From Arthrobacter sp. OY3WO11 (GTDB lineage: Bacteria; Actinomycetota; Actinomycetes; Actinomycetales; Micrococcaceae): a DNA stretch of 64,000 nt. Made by a program: the position numbers and the translations under genes. Shown here piece by piece: positions 9,390 through 16,810 of the stretch. A model generated the notes under the pieces. That model saw only the letters and a list, made by a program, of their open reading frames with translations. It was not told where the DNA came from and searched no databases. Within the stretch, counting starts at the first letter, position 1. Every line of letters begins with the position of its first letter. The DNA lies in contig NZ_LWLP01000001.1 in the NCBI RefSeq assembly GCF_001641125.1, forward strand, positions 1,573,080-1,637,079, written 5' to 3'.

Positions 9390-11219
9390 GTGGCACACCT
9401 TCTTGGCGGCGAGAACCTGACGGTTTCCTACGCGACCCGCACCGTCCTGGACGGCATCACCCTGGGACTCGAGGAGGGTGACAGGATCGGCATGGTGGGC
9501 CGCAACGGTGACGGCAAGTCCACCTTGATGCGGCTGCTGGCCCTGCGCGCCACCCCTGATTCCGGCCGCGTCACCAAACGGGGCGACGTCAACGTGGGTT
9601 ACCTGGACCAAAGCGACGTGCTCGACGGCGATCTGACGGTGGGTGCGGCGATTGTGGGGGACCAGGCGGACTACGAATGGGCCCGCAATCCCCAGATCCG
9701 CGAAGTCATGGGCGGCCTCGTGTCCGACGTCGACTGGCACGCAAACGTCCACGCGCTCTCCGGCGGGCAGAAGCGGCGCGTGGCGCTGGCCAAACTCCTG
9801 ATCGAGGACCACGACGTCATCATGCTCGATGAGCCGACCAACCACCTCGACGTCGAGGGCGTGGCGTGGCTGTCCCGGCACCTGAAGACCCGGTGGCGCG
9901 CCAACCAGGGTGCATTCCTGGTGGTCACCCATGACCGGTGGTTCCTTGACGAAGTCTGCAACAAGACCTGGGAAGTCCACGACGGCATCGTCGACCCCTT
10001 CGAAGGCGGCTACGCAGCTTACGTGCTCGCGCGCGCCGAGCGTGACCGCTCCGCATCGGTCATGGAAGGCAAGCGGCAGCAGCTGGTCAAGAAGGAGCTG
10101 GCCTGGCTCCGCCGCGGCGCTCCTGCCCGGACGGCAAAGCCGAAGTTCCGCATCGAGGCCGCCAACGCCCTCATCGCCGACGTGCCCGCACCGCGCGATT
10201 CGATGGCCCTCAGCAAGATGGCCACCGCACGCCAGGGCAAGGACGTGCTGGACCTGGAAAACGTCTCCCTCGACTTCCAGGGCGCCGAAGACGGGCGGAA
10301 GCTCTTCGACAACATCACCCTGCGGCTGGCCCCCGGCGAACGCCTGGGACTGGTGGGCGTCAACGGCGCCGGCAAAACCACCCTGCTGAAACTCCTCAAC
10401 GGAGAGATCACCCCCGACGCCGGAAAGGTCAAGCGGGGCAAGACAGTGGTCACCGCAGTCCTCAGCCAGGAGGTCAAGGAGCTCGACGACGTCGCGGACC
10501 TTCGCGTCATCGAGGTCATCGAGCGCGAAAAGCGTTCTTTCAATGTGGGCGGCAAGGAGTTCAGCGCCGGCCAGCTGGTGGAACAGCTTGGCTTCACCAA
10601 CGAGAAACAGTGGACTCCGGTCAAGGACCTCTCCGGCGGGGAACGGCGCCGCCTGCAGCTCCTGCGGCTGCTGGTGGGGGAACCCAACGTCCTGATGCTG
10701 GACGAACCCACCAACGACCTGGATACGGACACCCTCGCTGCCGTGGAGGACGTGCTGGACGGCTGGCCGGGCACCCTGGTGGTTGTCAGCCACGACCGGT
10801 ACCTCCTGGAACGCGTCACCGACCACCAGATGGCGCTCCTCGGCGACGGAAAGCTCCGCGGCCTGCCCGGCGGTGTTGACCAGTACCTTGAGCTGCGCGA
10901 GTTCGCCCTGGCAGGGTCCACAGTCACCGGCGGCGGCAACCCCGTCACCAGCGCCGGGTCCGCGCCGGCCGCCGCAGCCCCCTCAGGATCCTCGGAGGCC
11001 GAAAAGCGCGACGCCCGTAAAGCCAAGAACCGCATCGAGCGCCAGCTGGGCAAGCTCGAACAGCAGGAGAAGAAAGTCCACGACCAGATGGTCAAGAGCA
11101 CCGAACAGTCGGACTTCGACGCCCTGGCCGAACAGAACAAGAAACTCAAGGACCTCGCAGGGGAACGCGAAGCCCTCGAGCTCGAATGGTTGGAAGCACT
11201 CGAGGTCCTCGGCGAGTAG
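9390..11219 (+). CDS. ABC-F family ATP-binding protein (Uup/EttA-like)
   Basis: A 609-residue soluble protein with two ABC ATPase domains and no membrane segments. Domain 1 has GRNGDGKST (about residue 39), LSGGQKRRVALAK and MLDEPTNHLDVEG. Domain 2 has GVNGAGKTTLLKLLNGE, LSGGERRRLQLLR and MLDEPTNDLDTDTL. A charged C-terminal segment (about residues 535-605: RIERQLGKLEQQEKKVHDQM) is predicted coiled coil, as in Uup. ABC-F proteins act on ribosomes or in DNA maintenance rather than in transport. The start GTG at 9390 is taken because the protein begins at AHLLGGENLTVSY, close to the family start. It is convergent with a TetR gene across a long palindrome. Confidence 0.92.
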   Translation: MAHLLGGENLTVSYATRTVLDGITLGLEEGDRIGMVGRNGDGKSTLMRLLALRATPDSGRVTKRGDVNVGYLDQSDVLDGDLTVGAAIVGDQADYEWARNPQIREVMGGLVSDVDWHANVHALSGGQKRRVALAKLLIEDHDVIMLDEPTNHLDVEGVAWLSRHLKTRWRANQGAFLVVTHDRWFLDEVCNKTWEVHDGIVDPFEGGYAAYVLARAERDRSASVMEGKRQQLVKKELAWLRRGAPARTAKPKFRIEAANALIADVPAPRDSMALSKMATARQGKDVLDLENVSLDFQGAEDGRKLFDNITLRLAPGERLGLVGVNGAGKTTLLKLLNGEITPDAGKVKRGKTVVTAVLSQEVKELDDVADLRVIEVIEREKRSFNVGGKEFSAGQLVEQLGFTNEKQWTPVKDLSGGERRRLQLLRLLVGEPNVLMLDEPTNDLDTDTLAAVEDVLDGWPGTLVVVSHDRYLLERVTDHQMALLGDGKLRGLPGGVDQYLELREFALAGSTVTGGGNPVTSAGSAPAAAAPSGSSEAEKRDARKAKNRIERQLGKLEQQEKKVHDQMVKSTEQSDFDALAEQNKKLKDLAGEREALELEWLEALEVLGE

Positions 11220-11694
11220 ACTGTTCCACCCGTTGGCTAGGTTGGGTGCCGGAGCCGGCCCTTCGACGTCGCTTAGACACAGGACATAGGGAGCGCTCCG
11301 GTCGCTGGGCAACCTCCGCGCTCCGATGTCCCGCGATGCGCTCCTTTCCGAAGGACCGCCTCCGCGAGGCTACGTCACCGGGCCGCCGGGATGAGCAGGA
11401 AACCCCGCGCGGAACCTGCGGCAGGTGGATGAGGGCGGGTGCGGGGCGGCAGATCCCGTCCGGCATCTTTGGCCTGCATGTGCGGCGGCGCCTAGCGAAG
11501 GGAACGCTGGGCAATAGCGGTGCGGGGGGCCTTCGCGTAGGAGCGCATCGCGGGCCATCGGGCCCTCAAGGTCGCTCAGCGACCGGTGGGCCCTTTTGGC
11601 CCGTGTCTAAGCGACGGCGAAGGTCTCCTGCGCCGTGAACCTGGCCGCGGCTGACGGCGAAGGTGACCGAAGGCCACGAAAGGTGACAACAATC
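11220..11694. other. Gene-free interval between convergent genes
   Basis: I see no convincing protein here. Most of the interval is a long imperfect palindrome, listed separately. The last ~70 bases repeat the motif GACGGCGAAGG (11612-11622 and about 11648-11656, partly degenerate), followed by related GAAGG/CGAAAGG steps. Confidence 0.6.
11260..11623. repeat. Long imperfect palindromic element (~364 bp), possibly MITE-like
   Basis: The outer 21 bases at 11260-11280 and 11603-11623 are reverse complements with one mismatch (each contains GTCGCTTAGACAC or its complement). The similarity continues inward for about 100 bases per arm with short mismatched blocks. Shared inner pieces include CCGGTCGCTG and CCCGCGATGCGCTCCT, then CGAAGG. 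The centre (about 11360-11525) is not palindromic. There is no credible reading frame and no obvious target duplication. It begins 41 bases after the ABC-F stop, so it may also act as a transcription barrier between convergent genes. Confidence 0.75.
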
Positions 11695-12321
11695 TCAGCC
11701 TTCGGACATGAGCTCCGGGTCCCTTTTGAGGCCGGTCAGGCCGTTCCAGGCGAGGTTGACCAGGTGCGCGGCGACGGTGTGCTTGTCCGGCTGGCGGCTG
11801 TCCTGCCACCATTGGCCGGTCATGGCCACCATTCCCACGAGCATCTGGGCGTACATGGCGCCGTCCTCGCCGCTGAGGCCGCGGCGGGAGAATTCGTCGG
11901 AGAGGATGTGCTCCACACGGGCGGTGACGTGGGACAGCAAAGTGGAGAAGGCGCCTTCGGGCTGCGACGGCGGCGCGTCCCGCATCAGGATCCGGAACCC
12001 TTCGGTGCGGTCCTCGATGTAGGTCAGCAGTGCGAGGGCTGCCCGTTCCACCAGGACGCGCGGCTTAGCTTCCTCGGTCAGCGCGGCATTGATGGCGTCG
12101 AGGAGGAGCCTGAACTCGTGGTCCACCACCCGGGTGTACAGGCCTTCCTTGGAACCGAAGTGCTCGTAGATCACCGGCTTGGACACCCCGGCGCACGCCG
12201 CGATTTCCTCGATGGTGGTCCCGTCCAGGCCCCTGGCGGCGAAAAGTCCGCGTCCGACGTCGATCAGCTGGCTCCGCCGCTGCAGGCCGGTCATGCGTGT
12301 CCGCGGAGGGTTGTTGCTCAC
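11695..12321 (-). CDS. TetR family transcriptional regulator
   Basis: A 208-residue regulator. The N-terminal helix-turn-helix is clear: RSQLIDVGRGLFAARGLDGTTIEEIAACAGVSKPVIYEHFGSKEGLYTRVV at about residues 15-65. The C-terminal half is a helical ligand/dimer domain (LLTYIEDRTEGFRILMRD). The start is taken as GTG at 12321 (VSNNPPRTRM...); a Met nine codons later is the alternative. The frame stays open far upstream, but that extension overlaps the tRNA gene and is not protein-like. It is convergent with the ABC-F gene and divergent from tRNA-Gln and glmU. The ligand is unknown. Confidence 0.9.
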   Translation of the reverse strand: MSNNPPRTRMTGLQRRSQLIDVGRGLFAARGLDGTTIEEIAACAGVSKPVIYEHFGSKEGLYTRVVDHEFRLLLDAINAALTEEAKPRVLVERAALALLTYIEDRTEGFRILMRDAPPSQPEGAFSTLLSHVTARVEHILSDEFSRRGLSGEDGAMYAQMLVGMVAMTGQWWQDSRQPDKHTVAAHLVNLAWNGLTGLKRDPELMSEG

Positions 12322-12487
12322 ATTTCCATCATGCACCACTGGCCACGGGCAGGACTGCAGCGGGGCGGCGGGCGTACCGCAGGACGGGAAAGCGGAGGGC
12401 GAAGCCGGCGGGACCGCCCCGTGTCGCGCAGCGCCCCGAACCCGTGGCAAAATAACTACTTGTGCCCGGCCGCGTGCCACGGCACGG

Positions 12488-12559
12488 TCCGCTCTGGTGT
12501 AATGGCAGCACCCCGGCCTTTGGAGCCGTGGAGTATAGGTTCGAATCCTATGGGCGGAA
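12488..12559 (+). tRNA. tRNA-Gln (anticodon UUG)
   Basis: A 72-base cloverleaf can be drawn by hand. The acceptor arms TCCGCTC (12488-12494) and GGGCGGA (12552-12558) pair over seven positions with one G-T pair, followed by discriminator A. The T arm AGG-TTCGAAT-CCT is canonical, and the anticodon loop CTTTGGA gives UUG. No CCA is encoded. It lies 100 bases upstream of glmU. Confidence 0.93.
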
Positions 12560-12659
12560 CTGCTGCGCGTGGAGCGTTCAGTAGGATGACATTCGGTGCC
12601 GCCCGTATTGCGGCCGGACACCGTCAGCGCCAGCGTAACCAAGCAAGGAGAGCCCGTAC

Positions 12660-14144
12660 GTGATCCCCGAGAACACCGGCCCGGCCGCAGTAATCGTCCT
12701 GGCGGCAGGCGCCGGTACCCGGATGAAGTCGCGTACCCCCAAGATCCTGCATGAGATCGGCGGCAGGTCCATGGTGGGCCATGCACTGCTGGCTGCCCGC
12801 AGCGTCAACCCCCGCCAGCTGGCCATCGTCGTCCGCCATGAACGCGACCTCGTGGCCCGCCACCTCGCGGACGTGGATCCGGCGGCCGTAATCGTGGACC
12901 AGGACGACATCCCGGGCACCGGCCGCGCCGTGGAAGTCGCCCTCCAGGCCCTCGACGCCGACCATCACCTGACGGGCACCGTAGTGGTGACCTACGGCGA
13001 CGTGCCGCTGCTCTCCGGTGAACTGCTTGCGGAACTCGTGGCCACCCACGAACGCGAGTCCAACGCCGTGACCGTGCTGACGGCCGTCCTGGACGACGCC
13101 ACCGGCTACGGAAGGATCCTCCGCGGGGAGGATGGAACGGTCACCGGCATCCGTGAGCACAAGGACTCCTCAGAGGCAGAGCGGCTTATCCGCGAAGTCA
13201 ATTCCGGCATTTACGCCTTCGACGCAGCAGTACTCCGCGACGCCCTGGCCCACGTGACCACGGATAATTCACAGGGCGAAAAGTACCTGACAGACGTCCT
13301 GGGCCTGGCCCGACAGTCGGGCGGCCGGGTGGCCGCCGTCGTCACTGCGGACCGCTGGCAGGTGGAGGGCGCCAACGACCGCGTCCAGCTCTCCGCCCTT
13401 GGCGCAGAGCTGAACCGCCGCACCGTGGAGGCCTGGATGCGTGCCGGCGTCACTGTCGTGGACCCCGCAACCACCTGGATCGACTCATCGGTGACCCTCG
13501 ACGAGGATGTCCGCATCCTCCCCAACACACAGCTTCACGGCACCACCACCGTGGCCAGGGACGCCGTCGTCGGACCCGACACCACCCTGACGGATGTCAC
13601 CATCGGCGAGGGCGCCACCGTGACCCGCACCCATGGTTCTGGTGCCGTCATCGGCCCGCGCGCCGCCGTCGGCCCCTTCACCTACCTCCGCCCCGGCACC
13701 GTGCTGGGCGAGACCGGGAAGATCGGCGCCTTCTACGAAACCAAGAACGTGACCATCGGGCGTGGCTCCAAGCTGTCCCACCTCGGCTACGCGGGCGACG
13801 CCGAAATTGGCGAGGACACCAACATCGGCTGCGGAAACATCACGGCGAATTACGACGGCGAGAAGAAGCACCGCACGGTCATCGGCTCGGGCGTCCGCAC
13901 GGGTTCCAACACAGTATTCGTTGCCCCGGTCACCGTGGGGGACGGCGCCTACAGCGGCGCCGGCGCGGTGATCCGCAAAGACGTTCCCGCGGGAGCCCTC
14001 GTGCTGACCGTCGCGGCGCAGCGCAACACCGAGGGCTGGGTGGCGGCGAACCGCCCCGGAACCCGCTCCGCTGAACTGGCGCAGGCAGCCACCAAAGATT
14101 CCTCAAGTACCCCGGCATCTACAGAAGAGGGCAACCAACCATGA
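12660..14144 (+). CDS. glmU: Bifunctional UDP-N-acetylglucosamine pyrophosphorylase / glucosamine-1-phosphate N-acetyltransferase
   Basis: A 494-residue GlmU that makes UDP-GlcNAc for the cell wall. The N-terminal uridyltransferase domain has VILAAGAGTRMKSRTPKIL at about residues 10-28 and VTYGDVPLL at about residue 110. The C-terminal left-handed beta-helix acetyltransferase has GPFTYLRPGTVLGETGKIG, the YAGDAEIGEDTNIGCGNIT stretch and repeated hexapeptides to about residue 460. A Ser/Thr/Ala-rich tail follows, as is common in actinobacteria. The start is GTG at 12660 with AAGGAG upstream. The stop overlaps the prs start (ATGA at 14141). Confidence 0.97.
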   Translation: MIPENTGPAAVIVLAAGAGTRMKSRTPKILHEIGGRSMVGHALLAARSVNPRQLAIVVRHERDLVARHLADVDPAAVIVDQDDIPGTGRAVEVALQALDADHHLTGTVVVTYGDVPLLSGELLAELVATHERESNAVTVLTAVLDDATGYGRILRGEDGTVTGIREHKDSSEAERLIREVNSGIYAFDAAVLRDALAHVTTDNSQGEKYLTDVLGLARQSGGRVAAVVTADRWQVEGANDRVQLSALGAELNRRTVEAWMRAGVTVVDPATTWIDSSVTLDEDVRILPNTQLHGTTTVARDAVVGPDTTLTDVTIGEGATVTRTHGSGAVIGPRAAVGPFTYLRPGTVLGETGKIGAFYETKNVTIGRGSKLSHLGYAGDAEIGEDTNIGCGNITANYDGEKKHRTVIGSGVRTGSNTVFVAPVTVGDGAYSGAGAVIRKDVPAGALVLTVAAQRNTEGWVAANRPGTRSAELAQAATKDSSSTPASTEEGNQP

Positions 14145-15121
14145 GCGAAATTACGGCGCGCGGCGAAAAGAAGCTGGTGCTCGCCACCGGGCGGGCCCAC
14201 CCCGAGCTGGCCCGGGAAATCGCCAAGGAACTGGGTACCGAGCTGCTGCCGGTGGACGCCTACGACTTTGCCAACGGCGAGATCTACGTCCGGGCCGGCG
14301 AGAGTGTCCGCGGCACCGATGCCTTTGTCATCCAGGCGCACCCGGCTCCGCTGAACAACTGGCTGATGGAACAGCTGATCATGATCGATTCCCTGAAGCG
14401 CGCCTCCGCCAAGCGCATCACGGTGGTCTCGCCGTTCTATCCCTACGCCCGCCAGGACAAGAAGGGACGCGGCCGCGAACCCATCTCCGCCCGGCTGGTT
14501 GCGGACCTGTACAAGACGGCAGGCGCGGACCGCATCATGAGCGTGGACCTGCACACCTCGCAGATCCAGGGCTTCTTCGACGGCCCGGTGGACCACCTCA
14601 TGGCCATCCCGCTCCTCGCTGACTACATCCGCACCCGGGTGGACGCCGAGAACGTCACCGTTGTCTCTCCGGACACGGGACGCGTCAGGGTGGCGGAACA
14701 GTGGGCAGAGCGGCTCGGCGGAGCGCCGCTCGCATTCGTGCACAAGATGCGTGACCTCACCGTGCCCAACCAGGCTGTGTCCAAGACGGTGGTGGGCCAG
14801 ATCGAGGGGCGCACCTGCGTCCTGATCGACGACATGATCGACACCGGCGGAACCATTTCCGGTGCCGTCCAGGTGCTGAAGAATGCCGGGGCGAAGGACG
14901 TCATCATCGCGGCCACCCACGCGGTCTTCTCCGATCCCGCCGCCAAGCGCCTCTCGGAGTCCGGCGCCCGCGAGGTAGTGGTCACCAACACCCTTCCGCT
15001 CACCGCGTCCCAGCGCTTCCCCCAGTTGACGGTGCTCTCGATCGCCCCGCTGATCGCCCGCGCGGTCCGTGAAGTGTTCGACGACGGCTCCGTCACCAGC
15101 CTTTTTGACGGCAACGCCTAG
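14141..15121 (+). CDS. prs: Ribose-phosphate pyrophosphokinase
   Basis: A 326-residue PRPP synthetase that transfers pyrophosphate from ATP to ribose 5-phosphate, feeding nucleotide, histidine and tryptophan synthesis. Visible motifs are NGEIYVR, SPFYPYARQDKKGRGREPISARL (the flexible loop), the DLHTSQIQGFFDGPVDHL region, and the PRPP-binding CVLIDDMIDTGGTISGAV at about residues 226-243. It is coupled to glmU by a four-base overlap, the usual actinobacterial glmU-prs-rplY-pth order. Confidence 0.97.
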   Translation: MSEITARGEKKLVLATGRAHPELAREIAKELGTELLPVDAYDFANGEIYVRAGESVRGTDAFVIQAHPAPLNNWLMEQLIMIDSLKRASAKRITVVSPFYPYARQDKKGRGREPISARLVADLYKTAGADRIMSVDLHTSQIQGFFDGPVDHLMAIPLLADYIRTRVDAENVTVVSPDTGRVRVAEQWAERLGGAPLAFVHKMRDLTVPNQAVSKTVVGQIEGRTCVLIDDMIDTGGTISGAVQVLKNAGAKDVIIAATHAVFSDPAAKRLSESGAREVVVTNTLPLTASQRFPQLTVLSIAPLIARAVREVFDDGSVTSLFDGNA

Positions 15122-15160
15122 GCAGGCCCCGCGGCGCCGGTTTCGTTTTCAGTAAACGGG

Positions 15161-15211
15161 ACCGGCGCTGGTAAGCTGGTCAGCGATACCTTGGCGAGGG
15201 AGAGCGCCGGT
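15161..15211 (+). promoter_or_regulatory. Inverted repeat and possible promoter in the rplY leader
   Basis: ACCGGCGCT at 15161-15169 and AGCGCCGGT at 15203-15211 are perfect complements 33 bases apart. TGGTAAGCT inside the loop resembles an extended -10. The interval between prs and rplY (15122-15364) therefore probably holds an rplY promoter and a structured leader of roughly 150-190 bases. I did not recognise a named leader motif. Confidence 0.3.
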
Positions 15212-15364
15212 TACCGTTCATGCGGTCGCCGGAGTGCAGGTCTCCGTTATCGACTGGGTCTGAATCTCCCTTCGAAGATGGGCATGGCTCCGGCCGCCTG
15301 GCGTTGAAGGTCGCGACAGACCTCCGCCCTTGCTGAACACCGTTTAGTTTTCAAGGAGATTTCC

Positions 15365-15985
15365 ATGTCTGAGCAGAAGCTCGCAGCAGAAGTACGCACC
15401 GAATTCGGCAAGGGCTACGCCCGCCGCGCACGGATGGCCAACCTGATCCCCGCCGTCATCTACGGCCACGGCGCAGACCCCATCCACATCACCCTGCCTT
15501 CGAAGGCCACCACCCTGGCCGTCCGCACCGCCAACGCCCTGCTGTCCCTGGACATCAACGGTGAAGGCCACCTGGCCCTGGTGAAGGACGTCCAGCGCGA
15601 TCCCATCAAGCAGATCATCGAGCACATCGACCTCCTGACCGTCCGCCAGGGCGAGAAGGTCACGGTTGACGTTCCCGTCCACGTTTCCGGCGAAACCGCC
15701 CCCGGCACCGTGCACAACCTGGAGCTCACCGTCGTGTCCCTCGAGGCCGAGGCCACCCACCTGCCTGAATCCGTTGAGGTCAGCATCGAAGGCCGCGCAG
15801 CCGGCGAGCACATCCACGCTTCCGACCTGGTGCTGCCGAAGGGCTCCGTCCTGCTCACCGACGCCGAGGCGCTCGTGGTGAACATCTCGGAAGCTGTCGA
15901 GATCGCCGAAGAAGAAGCCGGCGAGGGCACCGAAGCCGCCTCCGAAGAGGCTCCTGCAGCCTCCGAGGAAGAAGCAGCCGAGTAG
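15365..15985 (+). CDS. rplY: 50S ribosomal protein L25/general stress protein Ctc
   Basis: A 206-residue long-form L25 (TL5/CTC type) that binds 5S rRNA. The N-terminal L25 domain (residues ~5-95) has EVRTEFGKGYARRARMANLIPAVIYG, and the C-terminal TL5 beta domain (~100-185) has VDVPVHVSGETAPG and ESVEVSIEGR. The last ~25 residues are an acidic Glu/Ala tail, frequent in actinobacterial copies. AAGGAG lies eight bases ahead of the ATG. Confidence 0.96.
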   Translation: MSEQKLAAEVRTEFGKGYARRARMANLIPAVIYGHGADPIHITLPSKATTLAVRTANALLSLDINGEGHLALVKDVQRDPIKQIIEHIDLLTVRQGEKVTVDVPVHVSGETAPGTVHNLELTVVSLEAEATHLPESVEVSIEGRAAGEHIHASDLVLPKGSVLLTDAEALVVNISEAVEIAEEEAGEGTEAASEEAPAASEEEAAE

Positions 15986-16002
15986 TCAGCCGCATTCCCC
16001 GC

Positions 16003-16036
16003 CAGTGGCCGGACTCCTGTGGGGGTCCGGCCACTG
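16003..16036 (+). terminator. Terminator-like hairpin after rplY
   Basis: Twelve-base perfect arms CAGTGGCCGGAC (16003-16014) and GTCCGGCCACTG (16025-16036) enclose a 10-base loop between rplY and pth. There is no clear T-run, so termination may be partial. Confidence 0.65.
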
Positions 16037-16096
16037 CCATGTCTACTGCCCTTCTCCGGCGCCGGGCGCGGCAAACCCCAACCCTAGGATTGATTC

Positions 16097-16687
16097 ATGA
16101 CTGATACCTGGCTCATCATTGGCCTCGGAAACCCGGGAGCGCAGTACCAAGGCAACAGGCACAATGTCGGCCAGATGGTGCTCGACGAACTCGCGTCCCG
16201 GATGGGTGCCGGTTTCAAAAGCCACAAGGCCCGCGCCCAGGTGCTCGAAGGACGCCTGGGCATTGGCGGACCCCGCATGGTGCTGGCAAAACCGATGAGC
16301 TACATGAATGTTTCCGGCGGCCCTGCCGCTGCGCTGGCGAACTTCTACGGCATCGCCCCCGACCACGTGGTGGCAGTCCATGACGAAATCGACATCCCGT
16401 TCAATACGGTAAAGCTCAAAATCGGCGGGGGAGAGGGCGGCCACAACGGGCTGCGGGACATCTCCAAGGCATTGGCCACCAAAGACTATCTCCGCGTCAG
16501 GGTAGGGGTGGGACGGCCGCCCGGGCGCATGGAAACGGCCGACTATGTCCTGCGCGACTTCGGCACTGCCGAGCTCAAGGAACTCCCCTTCCTGCTGGAC
16601 GAAGCAGCGGACGCAGTGGAGATCCTGGTCCGGGATGGCCTCACCGCGGCGCAGCAGAAGTTCCACCCCGCGAAGTCCGAACGCTAG
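16097..16687 (+). CDS. pth: Peptidyl-tRNA hydrolase
   Basis: A 196-residue Pth that frees tRNA from prematurely released peptidyl-tRNA. Motifs include LIIGLGNPGAQYQGNRHNVGQM at the N-terminus with the catalytic His in RHNVG (about residue 21), KPMSYMNVSGG at about residue 70, VHDEIDIPF with the catalytic Asp, and GGGEGGHNGLRDI. The position after rplY matches the conserved actinobacterial order. The ATG at 16097 aligns with the family start. Confidence 0.97.
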   Translation: MTDTWLIIGLGNPGAQYQGNRHNVGQMVLDELASRMGAGFKSHKARAQVLEGRLGIGGPRMVLAKPMSYMNVSGGPAAALANFYGIAPDHVVAVHDEIDIPFNTVKLKIGGGEGGHNGLRDISKALATKDYLRVRVGVGRPPGRMETADYVLRDFGTAELKELPFLLDEAADAVEILVRDGLTAAQQKFHPAKSER

Positions 16688-16772
16688 CAACATGAAAACT
16701 TAAAGGCCCTTTGCCCTGTCTCGTTGTCTGTGCCCCGGGGTAGTCTTCTTCCTATGCGGGGGAGCAATGGGG

Positions 16773-16799
16773 CTACATCCCGCTATCGCGGGGATGTAG
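16773..16799 (+). promoter_or_regulatory. Hairpin abutting the ribosome site of the first LuxR gene
   Basis: CTACATCCCGC and GCGGGGATGTAG pair, with one bulged G, across a four-base loop. The 3' arm ends at the GGGGAAAAG ribosome site for the ATG at 16811, so folding could hinder initiation. Confidence 0.4.
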
Positions 16800-16810
16800 G
16801 GGAAAAGTAC

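Noticed and set aside
9327..10826. 499-residue minus-strand open frame opposite the ABC-F gene
   Set aside because: Antisense of two conserved ABC domains; no motifs of its own.
11635..12663. 342-residue plus-strand frame over the TetR gene and the tRNA
   Set aside because: Overlaps a tRNA and a convincing TetR gene; composition is shadow-like.
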